NCBI RefSeq assembly: GCF_000621165.1
Contig: NZ_KK211217.1
Span: 496,001-560,000, forward strand
From: Enterovibrio calviensis DSM 14347
GTDB taxonomy: Bacteria; Pseudomonadota; Gammaproteobacteria; Enterobacterales; Vibrionaceae
Length of the DNA: 64,000 nucleotides
Direction of reading: 5' to 3'
In this document: in pieces, positions 45,092-54,487 of the stretch
Layout of the letters: each line of letters begins with the position of its first letter
Numbering within the stretch: position 1 is the stretch's first letter
Notes under the pieces: generated by a model
The model's input: the letters and a program-made list of their open reading frames with translations, nothing else
Told to the model about the DNA's origin: nothing
The model's database searches: none
Position numbers and translations under genes: made by a program

Positions 45092-46398
45092 AAGATGGTT
45101 ACTCTATTTCGTCCACGATGTTTAGATTCATACAGTGCGGTATCAGCGATTTTGTAGGTGTCTGCAAATGCTGTTTGGTGTGTAGTCACGCCCCCAATGG
45201 ACACGGTGACATCCAGCCCAGCTATTTTCTCATTGGCAATGGCAAGACGAATTTGCTCCGCTTTTTCAAATAAGATGCCTTGATGCATATTTTTGAAAAC
45301 AATAACGAATTCTTCCCCTCCCCAGCGTATGGCGGCATCACCAGCACGGATTTGAGATGAAATAATTCGAGCACATTTCGCCAGTACTTCATCGCCTTTT
45401 GCATGGCCATGACCATCGTTAATTTGCTTAAAATGGTCGATATCAAGAACCAGCAATGAAAAGCTGGTCATGCGCTTTAGTTTTGGCTCGTAGTAATCGC
45501 GACGGTAGAGGTTGGTCATTTCGTCGGTTCTAATTGAGCGGCCTTGTTTCCGTAATACGCGTGAGCCGAACTGATATAACACCGCTAACAGTAATGAAGG
45601 CCACACGGCTTTCATGATGATGTCCGTGAAAGAAAATCCGATACTAAATGCCATCTCATTTGAGCACGGAAAAAGCGCGGTTGTCGTGAACGCATTGTGC
45701 TCACCATCTATGTTTAGCGCGGTGTAATGCCGTTTGTTATAAGCTTCAATCTGATCTTGAATGTAGCTTTCCTTTAAATCGACCGAGACGAGAGCATCCA
45801 AAGATCGGCGATTGTGGATTGGGTAATACACGGTTCTAATGAATGCGTCTGTGCCATTTTCGATATACGGCTCAGTCATTTGCACATTGCAACCGTAGAA
45901 CTCTTGGTAGGTGTGATTCAATTGTTGTCGGACTACCACGCGCTCAATCACATCGTTTAAACGATATTGCTCAAACGCGACGCTGTATTGTTTTCGCAAA
46001 GGGAGAAAGTGCGCATAGAGACTCGGATTTTCGAGCACGGCAACGGTCCATACACTATTGGGGGCGAGTTCTTCGACTTGTGCGTGTAATTTCATTATCC
46101 CCGGCGAGAGATCTTTGACGGACATGTTGTTTTGACGCACGAGCAAACTTACACCGTTATTCTCATGAATGCCTTTAGCCAGCAGAACGTTAGGTGTGTT
46201 GTTGTAGTAAGAACCAAAGCGGCGAATGGTTTCAAAAATGCTATGGAAGTTGGTTTGCAACTGACGAACCAAATCCTGCGTATGAGCCATATTAAAAAGC
46301 TGAAGCGCCGTTGACGTCACCAACAACGACAATATGAATACGCGAATGAACGAATAGGGAAGAAAACGATTCACGTTTGAAGAAATATGCATGGTCAA
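45088..46398 (-). CDS. Membrane diguanylate cyclase (GGDEF)
   Basis: A 436-aa protein. A membrane helix at about residues 15-37, a periplasmic sensor of about 215 residues, a second helix near 255-272 and a GGDEF domain from about 285. The active site RWGGEEFVIVF (near 352) is intact, and RAGD five residues before it is a complete product-inhibition I-site. It makes c-di-GMP from GTP in response to an unknown periplasmic signal. The sensor region is not a family I can name. It is cotranscribed with the downstream EAL protein (ATGA overlap). Confidence 0.9.
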   Translation of the reverse strand: MTMHISSNVNRFLPYSFIRVFILSLLVTSTALQLFNMAHTQDLVRQLQTNFHSIFETIRRFGSYYNNTPNVLLAKGIHENNGVSLLVRQNNMSVKDLSPGIMKLHAQVEELAPNSVWTVAVLENPSLYAHFLPLRKQYSVAFEQYRLNDVIERVVVRQQLNHTYQEFYGCNVQMTEPYIENGTDAFIRTVYYPIHNRRSLDALVSVDLKESYIQDQIEAYNKRHYTALNIDGEHNAFTTTALFPCSNEMAFSIGFSFTDIIMKAVWPSLLLAVLYQFGSRVLRKQGRSIRTDEMTNLYRRDYYEPKLKRMTSFSLLVLDIDHFKQINDGHGHAKGDEVLAKCARIISSQIRAGDAAIRWGGEEFVIVFKNMHQGILFEKAEQIRLAIANEKIAGLDVTVSIGGVTTHQTAFADTYKIADTALYESKHRGRNRVTIL

Positions 46399-46579
46399 TC
46401 GCTAGGGTCAGTTAAAAACAATAAGGTCAACTGTGTGACGTGTGTCGAATTTTTCCGGCAGTGTATTCGATTTGTCTATTTATTCAACTGTTTTATTTTG
46501 TCGCTTGGTTCGAAGTTTTTGATGGTGTTGTTTGTTGCGGATGATGCGGAGGTGTTGGCGGGTTATGTCATTGGGAGAT

Positions 46580-46608
46580 AAGTTGCTCACTGATGTCGTG
46601 AGCAACTT
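46580..46608. terminator. Perfect hairpin near the PatB/MalY gene stop
   Basis: AAGTTGCTCAC pairs with GTGAGCAACTT (11 bp, 7-nt loop), 41 bp beyond the aminotransferase stop at 46649. There is no good T run on either strand, so termination is uncertain. The remainder of the gap 46399-46648 holds no gene that I can see. Confidence 0.45.
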
Positions 46609-46648
46609 AGGTTATTGATGTTAAAGCGGCTATTTGTTCGGCGTGAAT

Positions 46649-47812
46649 TTACAGATCAAGCGTCGCTATTGCGGCTTTCATCCTGCGCAGCGCTTCTTCT
46701 AGGGTTTTTCTGGTACAGCCAAAATTCAGCCTGACAAACTTTCTGTTGCCGAAATCTAATCCCGGTGACAAACCGACGCCTGCTTTTTCAAAGAAGCTGA
46801 AAGGATTCTCGACAGGTAGTTCGCTGCAGTCGATCCATGCGAGGTATGTAGCTTCGATTTGTTCGAGTTTCATTCCGGGCAGGGCGTTAATTTCCTGCAT
46901 CAAATAGTCACGATGGCTAGCCAAATACTTGAGTTGAGCCTGAAGCCAATCTTCACCGTGTTGATAAGCCGCTTCCGCAGCAGTAAACGCGAGCAGGTTG
47001 ACGCCAGGGACAATACCGCGTTTGACGCGATTGAACCGAGCGCGAATATCGGCATTCGGAATGATAGCAATAGAGGCACCGAGCCCAGCAATGTTGAAGG
47101 TTTTACTGGGCGCCATAAGCGTCACACTGCGTTGTGCTGCACTGTCATTCAAGCTCGCGAAAGGGATGTGCTGGCAATCATTGTCCAGAATCAGGTCACA
47201 GTGGATTTCATCGCTGCACACGAGCAGATTGTGCTTTTCAGCAAATGCCAGTGTGGCGTCTAGTTCTTCACGTCGATAAACCGTGCCGCCTGGGTTCAGC
47301 GGATTGCACATTTGTAGTAACCCACCTTGCTCGGTCAACTGATCGTCAATGTGAGTGAGGTCAGGCAGCCACCGGCCATTTTCTAGCTTAACAGGCGCTT
47401 TAACTAATGGACGCTCTGCGAATTTGGCTGAAGAAATAAAGGGGGGATAAATGGGGCTAGGGCTGACGATGGCTTGCCCTTGTTCCGTTAACGCGCGTGC
47501 CGCAATGTTCAATCCGCACACCAAGCCGGGAAGGTAGACCACCCATTCTGGTTGAATGTGCCAATTGTAGCGCTCAGCCATGCGTGAAACGAAGATGTCA
47601 GTCAGAGATTCAGACGCATGCGTGTAACCAAATACACCGTGGGCAATACGGTCTTGAAGCGCATTGATGACCGCAGGCGGAGATTGGAAGTCACTGTCCG
47701 CAACCCACATCGGCAGTATGTCTTTGCCTTTGTACTTGTTCCATTTGTCACTGTCGGTAGCAGTGCGGTCGATTTCCTTGTCAAAATCAAATGAAGGCTG
47801 ATTGACGTCCAT
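46649..47812 (-). CDS. PatB/MalY-type PLP-dependent C-S lyase/aminotransferase
   Basis: A 387-aa fold-type I PLP enzyme of the MalY/PatB class, full length. Visible: WVADSDFQSPPAVINAL near residues 36-52, HGVFGYTH near 74, QMCNPLNPGGTVYRREEL near 168, CSDEIHCDLIL near 200, and the PLP lysine in MAPSKTFNIAGLGAS near 233. The class includes cystathionine beta-lyases; MalY also represses maltose genes in E. coli, but no such context exists here. Cleavage of an S-substituted cysteine is the likely reaction. It is monocistronic. Confidence 0.9.
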   Translation of the reverse strand: MDVNQPSFDFDKEIDRTATDSDKWNKYKGKDILPMWVADSDFQSPPAVINALQDRIAHGVFGYTHASESLTDIFVSRMAERYNWHIQPEWVVYLPGLVCGLNIAARALTEQGQAIVSPSPIYPPFISSAKFAERPLVKAPVKLENGRWLPDLTHIDDQLTEQGGLLQMCNPLNPGGTVYRREELDATLAFAEKHNLLVCSDEIHCDLILDNDCQHIPFASLNDSAAQRSVTLMAPSKTFNIAGLGASIAIIPNADIRARFNRVKRGIVPGVNLLAFTAAEAAYQHGEDWLQAQLKYLASHRDYLMQEINALPGMKLEQIEATYLAWIDCSELPVENPFSFFEKAGVGLSPGLDFGNRKFVRLNFGCTRKTLEEALRRMKAAIATLDL

Positions 47813-47913
47813 TTCGCTTCCTTTCGTCTCGGTGTGTTTTGAGGATTCAGCTTACTTAATCGGCTGTTTAGGGGTAAAGGTAAATCGGTTTTAAGATATT
47901 GATGCTTTTAATG

Positions 47914-47940
47914 AAAAAAAACGGGCAATCGCCCGTTTTA
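47914..47940. terminator. Terminator of the ATP-grasp/7TM/retropepsin operon
   Basis: AAAACGGGC and GCCCGTTTT pair around a short loop immediately after the stop at 47941; on the minus strand the stem runs into TTTTTTT. Confidence 0.88.
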
Positions 47941-48921
47941 TTACTGCTTGTTCAGTTTGTCGCTAAAATGCTCTCTGGCATAGGCAACACGCTCTTTCGG
48001 CGTCATGGGTGTTGCTGAGGTGCCAAGGTGTTCGATATGGCGCAACCTAGGCAGCAGACCACAGCCGTTGGCAATTTGAATGGCTAAGCCAGGGCGAGCA
48101 TTGAGCTCCAACACCATGGGGCCTTGTTCTTTATCAAGCACCATGTCGGTACCGATATAGCCAAGCCCTGTCATTTCCCAAGCACTGGCAGCGAGTTCGA
48201 GAAGTTGCTCCCAATGGGGAACGTTAAGCTCGCTTAGCAGTCGTCCCGTGTCTGGGTGTTGCTCAATCGGACGATTGAACTGAACGGCGCGAACCGCTTT
48301 GCCCGTTCCGATATCAATACCGACACCAACCGCACCTTGGTGAAGGTTGGCTTTGCCGTCAGATGCAGCGGTCGACAAGCGCATCATTGCCATGACGGGG
48401 TAACCTTTGAACACGATAACGCGAATATCGGGCACACCCTCGAAGCTAAACCCTTCAAACACATCATCAAATTGAATCAGGTTTTCTACCACGGCGACAT
48501 CGTTTTTACCGCCCAAAGAGAACAATCCAGCCAAGGTGTTGGTGATATGACGTTCCACCTCACTTTTGCTCACTTCGGCACCGGACGGCTTTTTGTAGAC
48601 GCCGTCTTTGTTGGACGTAACAACCAAGATCCCTTTACCACCAGACCCCTGAGCGGGTTTGATAACAAAGCCCGGCCAGTTTTCTACCATTTTGTGGATA
48701 GAAGGGACGCTGTGCTGCTCGTTAATCACGCCAATAAGCTCAGGAACCGTGGCCCCTGCGTGTTGAGCGAGGTGCTTGGTTTTAAGTTTGTTGTCCACCA
48801 AGGGAAAAAGTCTGCGCTGGTTGTAGCGGCCGATGTAACTGATGTTACGACGGTTCATGCCCATTATCCCAGCACGGTCTAACTTAAACGGCGACGTGTA
48901 TTTCTTTAACCATCCCAGCAT
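47941..48921 (-). CDS. Alpha-L-glutamate ligase-like ATP-grasp protein
   Basis: A 326-aa RimK-related ATP-grasp enzyme. MGMNRRNISYIGRYNQRRLFPLVDNKLKTK (about residues 21-50) is the family N-terminus, then the ATP-binding FVIKPAQGSGGKGILVV near 85-101, the DIRVIVFKGYPVMAMMRLST substrate strand near 165, and MVLELNARPGLAIQIANGCGL near 278-298 with the Mg-binding Glu and Asn. It should join an amino acid or peptide through an acyl-phosphate. It is the last gene of a conserved three-gene set, 4 bp after the 7TM gene. Its target is unknown. Confidence 0.88.
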   Translation of the reverse strand: MLGWLKKYTSPFKLDRAGIMGMNRRNISYIGRYNQRRLFPLVDNKLKTKHLAQHAGATVPELIGVINEQHSVPSIHKMVENWPGFVIKPAQGSGGKGILVVTSNKDGVYKKPSGAEVSKSEVERHITNTLAGLFSLGGKNDVAVVENLIQFDDVFEGFSFEGVPDIRVIVFKGYPVMAMMRLSTAASDGKANLHQGAVGVGIDIGTGKAVRAVQFNRPIEQHPDTGRLLSELNVPHWEQLLELAASAWEMTGLGYIGTDMVLDKEQGPMVLELNARPGLAIQIANGCGLLPRLRHIEHLGTSATPMTPKERVAYAREHFSDKLNKQ

Positions 48922-48925
48922 GCAC

Positions 48926-50431
48926 TTAGTCCTTCACGAGTGGCTTGAAGCGCTTCAATTCACTGAGGCGATAGCCCGTGTAGTTACCTAGCATCAGTAT
49001 CAGCGCCAAGATCACCAATTGAATACCGATGAAGTTGAAAGTGATGTGTCGAACGAAATCATTGGTCATGGCTAGGTAAACCAGCACAGCTGTCAGCAAA
49101 GAGCCGCCGCCTTGCACCAAGACTTCTTTCGGGCCTTCTTCTTCCCAGATAATCGACATACGTTCGATGGTCCATGAAAGGATAATCATAGGGAAGAAGG
49201 TGATGCTGAGGCCTTCAACCAATCCAATCTTAAACGCGACAACGGTAAACACGGAGATAATCAAGATCACCGTGATGATCACTGCTGATATTCGGGCGAC
49301 GAGGAGCAAGTTAAGCCGTGATAAGTAGCTACGAATGATTAGTCCTGTGCCCACAATCAACAGGAAGCCCACGATACCTGGAACAAGTTGTGTTTGTACA
49401 AACGCGACCGCGATAAGGACAGGCATGAAGGTGCCGGATGTTTTGAGGCCAACCAATACACGCAGTAGCACAACAATCAGCGCGCCAATAGGCACAAGCA
49501 TGATGGTTTTGAACATAGCCTGTTCTTCGATAGGTAGGCTGTGAATAGAGAAGTTCAGCAGGCTTTCAGCTTGAATTTTCTCGTCAGTGGCTTGTTTCGG
49601 GCTGATGTCTTGCGAAATGATGGAGAAGCTGACCTGACTGTTGGTGCCGCCGGTAACTTCTAGCATTGGCGTGCCTTTCTCATTCCAAAGCATCAAATCT
49701 TGTGACAGATCTTTCACGCCAGTGTCGAGGTTAAATAGCTGCCAGTGTTCACCGTCCCATATTTCGACCATCGGGATGATGTTCTGACGACGTCGACCGT
49801 CTTCCAATTGCAGCGCGCCAACCACGCGAGCATGGACATTTTCGAGTGAAAGTATGGCGACGATAGCATCACCTTTACTCATCTCTTTGGTCAGCAAGGA
49901 CGCGTTTTGGCTTTCGCTATCATTGAACTGCTTGATGATTTCTCGCGTGAGCGTGCTGTTATCTGCAGAGCGCTGAATGGCTTGCGTCAGAATCGCATCA
50001 GCCGCAGTTTTAACAGGACCATCAAGGGCAATAGGGGCGACATTACCCAGCGGTGGCTCATTGGGGAATTTTGCGTTTTCATCCACCAACATTTGGTTTT
50101 TGAAGTACAAGATTTGCTGACCACTTGCTTCGCGTTTTGTCCATTCAGCGCGGCGGCCATTTTCAGTATTCACCAGCGCAAATCCGTAGCCCGGAGAACT
50201 GGTGTTTTCGTTAATAAGGGTAAAGCCGGATTGCGTATCAGGTGTTGCCAAAGAGACTTTAACCGGATCACCTTTCGCTTCAAATTCAACGCGGGCTTCA
50301 ACTTCCCATACTTGGTGTTTCTGTCCGGCTGTCCATGGCACGCCGTAGACATCATGGCGATACATACTCATGCCGATACCAACAATCACGAGTAGGCTGA
50401 TGAGCATGTAAAATGGGATGCGTGAAGTCAT
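48926..50431 (-). CDS. Inactive-transglutaminase-like 7TM membrane protein
   Basis: A 501-aa protein. One N-terminal helix (residues 6-22), a periplasmic region of about 250 residues corresponding to the inactive transglutaminase domain with LNPALNPLA-type features degraded, and seven C-terminal helices (from about 305). In IPMVEIWDGEHWQLFNLDTG (near 223) the transglutaminase-like Trp/His features can be followed, but no Cys-His-Asp triad is visible. It lies between the retropepsin-like lipoprotein gene (42 bp) and the ATP-grasp gene (4 bp). A membrane receptor or scaffold for peptide modification in the envelope is a fair inference. Confidence 0.85.
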   Translation of the reverse strand: MTSRIPFYMLISLLVIVGIGMSMYRHDVYGVPWTAGQKHQVWEVEARVEFEAKGDPVKVSLATPDTQSGFTLINENTSSPGYGFALVNTENGRRAEWTKREASGQQILYFKNQMLVDENAKFPNEPPLGNVAPIALDGPVKTAADAILTQAIQRSADNSTLTREIIKQFNDSESQNASLLTKEMSKGDAIVAILSLENVHARVVGALQLEDGRRRQNIIPMVEIWDGEHWQLFNLDTGVKDLSQDLMLWNEKGTPMLEVTGGTNSQVSFSIISQDISPKQATDEKIQAESLLNFSIHSLPIEEQAMFKTIMLVPIGALIVVLLRVLVGLKTSGTFMPVLIAVAFVQTQLVPGIVGFLLIVGTGLIIRSYLSRLNLLLVARISAVIITVILIISVFTVVAFKIGLVEGLSITFFPMIILSWTIERMSIIWEEEGPKEVLVQGGGSLLTAVLVYLAMTNDFVRHITFNFIGIQLVILALILMLGNYTGYRLSELKRFKPLVKD

Positions 50432-50473
50432 TTTTTCCTCTTTCGCTTAACTGACAATAACAGTCAGAAGCCG

Positions 50474-51235
50474 TTACTTATTTTCAGCGACAAATTTTGG
50501 ATGTACATATGACTGACTGACATCAACCACGGCAATGTCTTTGAAGAACTCTCTTCCCAGCAATACAGGGAATTCCATTTGAGAGCGATCCGCCAGTGTG
50601 AATTGGGCTTTCTCATGCAGATTGCCCAGTCTGACTCGCAATTCCACGACAGGTCTGCGTTCTAGCTCGTCTGCCGACGCTTGGCGGATTTTCACCCAGC
50701 GCTTTACTTGCGCTTCAATGGTGACGGGCGCAACGTCTTCTTCACTTTCTGATTTCGCGTGCGCTAAATTAAAGCGTACCCAAGTTTTTCCATCGCGCTC
50801 GAAATCTTGAATATCGGTAGCGTTGATGGATGAGGTGGTAGCGCCGGTATCAACTCGGGCTTTGAAATTGTCGCCTGCGGCATCAATCCACACCCACTCT
50901 TGCTCACCCAATATCGTTTTGTCTTGCGCCGCGGGAACAGGCACTTCTTTCTCAACATAAACCACTTTTGGCTCTGGACGGTTCGCTTCGGTGCGAGCCT
51001 GCGTTTGTCTTAGCACTTTGAGTGTGTCAGACATCGAAAGAAGCTGCTGTTCTAGGGTTGCGATCTGAGTTTGCTGTGCAATGGCATTTTGATTAATCGC
51101 GGTTAAATCGGTTTGGATATTGGTTTCGATGTCGTTGATGGCGTCCAATGTCTGCTGATGCTGTTCTTGAGAAGTCAGGCTACAGCCTGAAAGAACAGTG
51201 AGAATAAACATCAGCAATCCGCTGCGAATTAGCAT
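50474..51235 (-). CDS. Retropepsin-like (PF05618) lipoprotein protease
   Basis: A 253-aa lipoprotein. Signal ILTVLSGCSLTS (lipobox LSGC, Cys near residue 18), a coiled-coil-rich segment near 25-85, a proline/charged linker, then the PF05618 domain. ARVDTGATTSSINATDIQDF near 126-145 holds the DTGA aspartic-protease-like motif, followed by VVELRVRLGNLHEKAQFTLADRS and FPVLLGREFFKDIAVVDV. Database entries often call the family ATP-dependent zinc protease, but the visible motif is retropepsin-like. It is the first gene of the three-gene operon with the 7TM and ATP-grasp proteins. Confidence 0.87.
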   Translation of the reverse strand: MLIRSGLLMFILTVLSGCSLTSQEQHQQTLDAINDIETNIQTDLTAINQNAIAQQTQIATLEQQLLSMSDTLKVLRQTQARTEANRPEPKVVYVEKEVPVPAAQDKTILGEQEWVWIDAAGDNFKARVDTGATTSSINATDIQDFERDGKTWVRFNLAHAKSESEEDVAPVTIEAQVKRWVKIRQASADELERRPVVELRVRLGNLHEKAQFTLADRSQMEFPVLLGREFFKDIAVVDVSQSYVHPKFVAENK

Positions 51236-51291
51236 GACAAGCTCCGTGCTGGGTGATTAACGAGTTCAATTTAGGTGACTTAGTTTACATT

Positions 51292-51319
51292 GAAAAAAAG
51301 GACGCGAGAAGCGTCCTTT
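51292..51319 (-). terminator. Terminator after cmoB
   Basis: AAAGGACGC / GCGTCCTTT with a 4-nt loop, 9 bp past the cmoB stop; the minus strand continues into TTTTTTTC. Confidence 0.88.
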
Positions 51320-51327
51320 GTCATGGG

Positions 51328-52299
51328 TTAGTCAGGATTTTTTGCTACTAAAATCGCGCGCTTAGGAGCGGGGTAGCCTTCTATCGTTTTCGATGGGTCG
51401 TCTGGATTTAAGTATTCAGGCAGTGAATTATGCGTCATCCATTCGGTGGAACGTTGTTCGTCGGTGGTGGTTGTACACTCATCAACGATGCGCACATCAA
51501 CAAAACCGACTTTTTCTAGCCAAACCTTGAGCGCTTTCGCCGATGGGAAAAAGTAAACATTGCGCATTTGGGCGTAGCGGTCGATAGGAACAAGCACTGC
51601 GTTTTCGTCGCCTTCGATCACCAGCGTTTCTAAAACCAATTCGCCATTCTTCACCAATTGATTTTTTAGTTGGATTAAATGATCTAATGGAGAACGGCGG
51701 TGATACAGCACGCCCATGCTGAATACGGTATCAAATGCTTTCAGTTCAGGTAGGCGCTCAATACCCAGTGGCAACAAATGTGCACGTTGATCGTTGCCCA
51801 TTAAGCGACGCATGGCTTCAAACTGCACCAAGAACAGTTCAGAGGGGTCAATACCCACGGTGAGTTCTGCACCTTCACCTAACATGCGCCACATGTGGTA
51901 GCCATTACCGCAACCAACATCTAAAACATAACGGCCTTTCAGCGGCGAAATGTGTGGAAGCACACGATCCCATTTCCAGTCTGAGCGCCACTCGGTATCA
52001 ATGTTGATGCCGTGCACTTCATACGGGCCTTTACGCCACGGGTGGAAGGTACGAAGCAGATTTTCTAATTTCGCACGTTGCCCTTCAGGCAGTTCGCTAT
52101 CTGAACCAATTGCCACGCGATCTTTGAGTTCCACTGTTGACGGTGCGTCAGTCGGGATTTTTTTCAGTACGCGCATCCACTTTGGCATATCGCCATGTGG
52201 TTGGTCTTGCCATTCTGCAAGCTGCGCTGGCAATACGTTTAGCCAGTTTTGCAGGCGGTTTTTGGCAATCAATTGGTAGAAATCAGAAAAATCGAACAT
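51328..52299 (-). CDS. cmoB: tRNA U34 carboxymethyltransferase
   Basis: A 323-aa protein, the same length as E. coli CmoB. It transfers the carboxymethyl group of carboxy-S-adenosylmethionine to 5-hydroxyuridine 34 of tRNAs, giving cmo5U and wider wobble decoding. The SAM-type fold has [18 protein letters not shown] near residues 126-143; [29 protein letters not shown] near 89-117 and [16 protein letters not shown] near 194 are family-specific. It lies 76 bp downstream of cmoA on the same strand, the usual order. Confidence 0.96.
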   Translation of the reverse strand: MFDFSDFYQLIAKNRLQNWLNVLPAQLAEWQDQPHGDMPKWMRVLKKIPTDAPSTVELKDRVAIGSDSELPEGQRAKLENLLRTFHPWRKGPYEVHGINIDTEWRSDWKWDRVLPHISPLKGRYVLDVGCGNGYHMWRMLGEGAELTVGIDPSELFLVQFEAMRRLMGNDQRAHLLPLGIERLPELKAFDTVFSMGVLYHRRSPLDHLIQLKNQLVKNGELVLETLVIEGDENAVLVPIDRYAQMRNVYFFPSAKALKVWLEKVGFVDVRIVDECTTTTDEQRSTEWMTHNSLPEYLNPDDPSKTIEGYPAPKRAILVAKNPD

Positions 52300-52375
52300 G
52301 GCTTATTGGTCTGTCAGTTATGAGTCTATAAAAGTGTTGTTATGCGATGCGAGTGGTCACAAACCTGAGCTTTGG

Positions 52376-53450
<1,075 letters not shown>

Positions 53451-54467
53451 ATGCGAAAGTTGAGGGAGGCGGTATATACGTTTTTTGTTCGAACTGGCAT
53501 TGCCAGAGCCCTGTCATATTTCCATCGCGATAAGTTAGTCATCCTTTGTTTTCATTCGATGTCTTTGAAGGACGAGCATCAATTCTGGCCGGGTGTCTTC
53601 ATCTCAAAAGAAAAGCTCCATGAGTTGCTGAATTATCTTCAACGGTCGCACTTCAACGTGATTAGCCTAGACGACGCAGAACGCCATTTAAACGGGGAAG
53701 TTCAGTTCAAGTATCCCGTTGTGATTACGGTCGATGATGGTTGGCGATCCAGTATCACTGACCTTGTACCTAACTTTCAGGCGTATCAGTTTCCCTCAAC
53801 CGTTTATGTGACCACGTATTACTGCGATCACCAAATCCCTGTGGTGAATGTTTTGCTCCAATATTGGCTATGGCACAAGCCTAGTGATGCGTTTGACGTG
53901 GAGTATCAAGGCCAATGCTATTCGTTTGCTGGTAGCGTGCCTGAGATCGTGAAAGCGGTTGAAACGATCATGGTGTCTTTCGATGACGAGCAAAAAAACG
54001 ACTTTTTGACGGCGATAGCAGGCGCACTCGGTGTGAGTGACGATGCAATATCATCAAAACGCTTCCACAATGCGAACTACGAAGAATTGAAGTCGGCGAT
54101 GGCTTCACCACTCACCAACATTCAACTGCATACCCATACACATAAGTTGCCCACTGACAGTGACGCAATCCACCATGAAATTCAAACCAATCGACAGGTG
54201 TTAGCCACCCAGCTTTCTTCGGAAAAAGCGCTGACGCATTTCTGTTACCCCAGTGGGATTTGGTCGCCCGAGCACATTGCTGATTTGCAGGCGCTAGGGA
54301 TACGAACCGCGACCACCTTGGATGAAGGACTCAATGCGACGACTGAGCACCCGCTGAAGCTGAAACGCAATTTGGTGATGAACTCTCGCTCGTTGAATCA
54401 ATTTATTGTCACGATTTCAGGCGTGACAGACACCCTACGTTGGATGATGGGTAAAACACGGACTTAG
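53451..54467 (+). CDS. NodB-type polysaccharide deacetylase
   Basis: A 338-aa protein. The NodB-fold begins at about residue 28 (LVILCFHSM), with the catalytic and metal Asp pair in VVITVDDGWRSS near 89-100, the ILLQYW-containing middle, the metal His pair in LHTHTHKLPT near 225, and FCYPSGIWSPEHIADLQALGIRTATTLDEG near 263-292. It would remove acetyl or formyl groups from a sugar or related acyl amide. ATG 53451 is chosen because GAGGG lies before it; a TTG at 53439 is in frame. It begins a same-strand run with the FkbH, ACP, MaoC and SDR genes, 20 bp before FkbH. Confidence 0.85.
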   Translation: MRKLREAVYTFFVRTGIARALSYFHRDKLVILCFHSMSLKDEHQFWPGVFISKEKLHELLNYLQRSHFNVISLDDAERHLNGEVQFKYPVVITVDDGWRSSITDLVPNFQAYQFPSTVYVTTYYCDHQIPVVNVLLQYWLWHKPSDAFDVEYQGQCYSFAGSVPEIVKAVETIMVSFDDEQKNDFLTAIAGALGVSDDAISSKRFHNANYEELKSAMASPLTNIQLHTHTHKLPTDSDAIHHEIQTNRQVLATQLSSEKALTHFCYPSGIWSPEHIADLQALGIRTATTLDEGLNATTEHPLKLKRNLVMNSRSLNQFIVTISGVTDTLRWMMGKTRT

Positions 54468-54487
54468 GCGCGAGAGCATGCGCGGCA

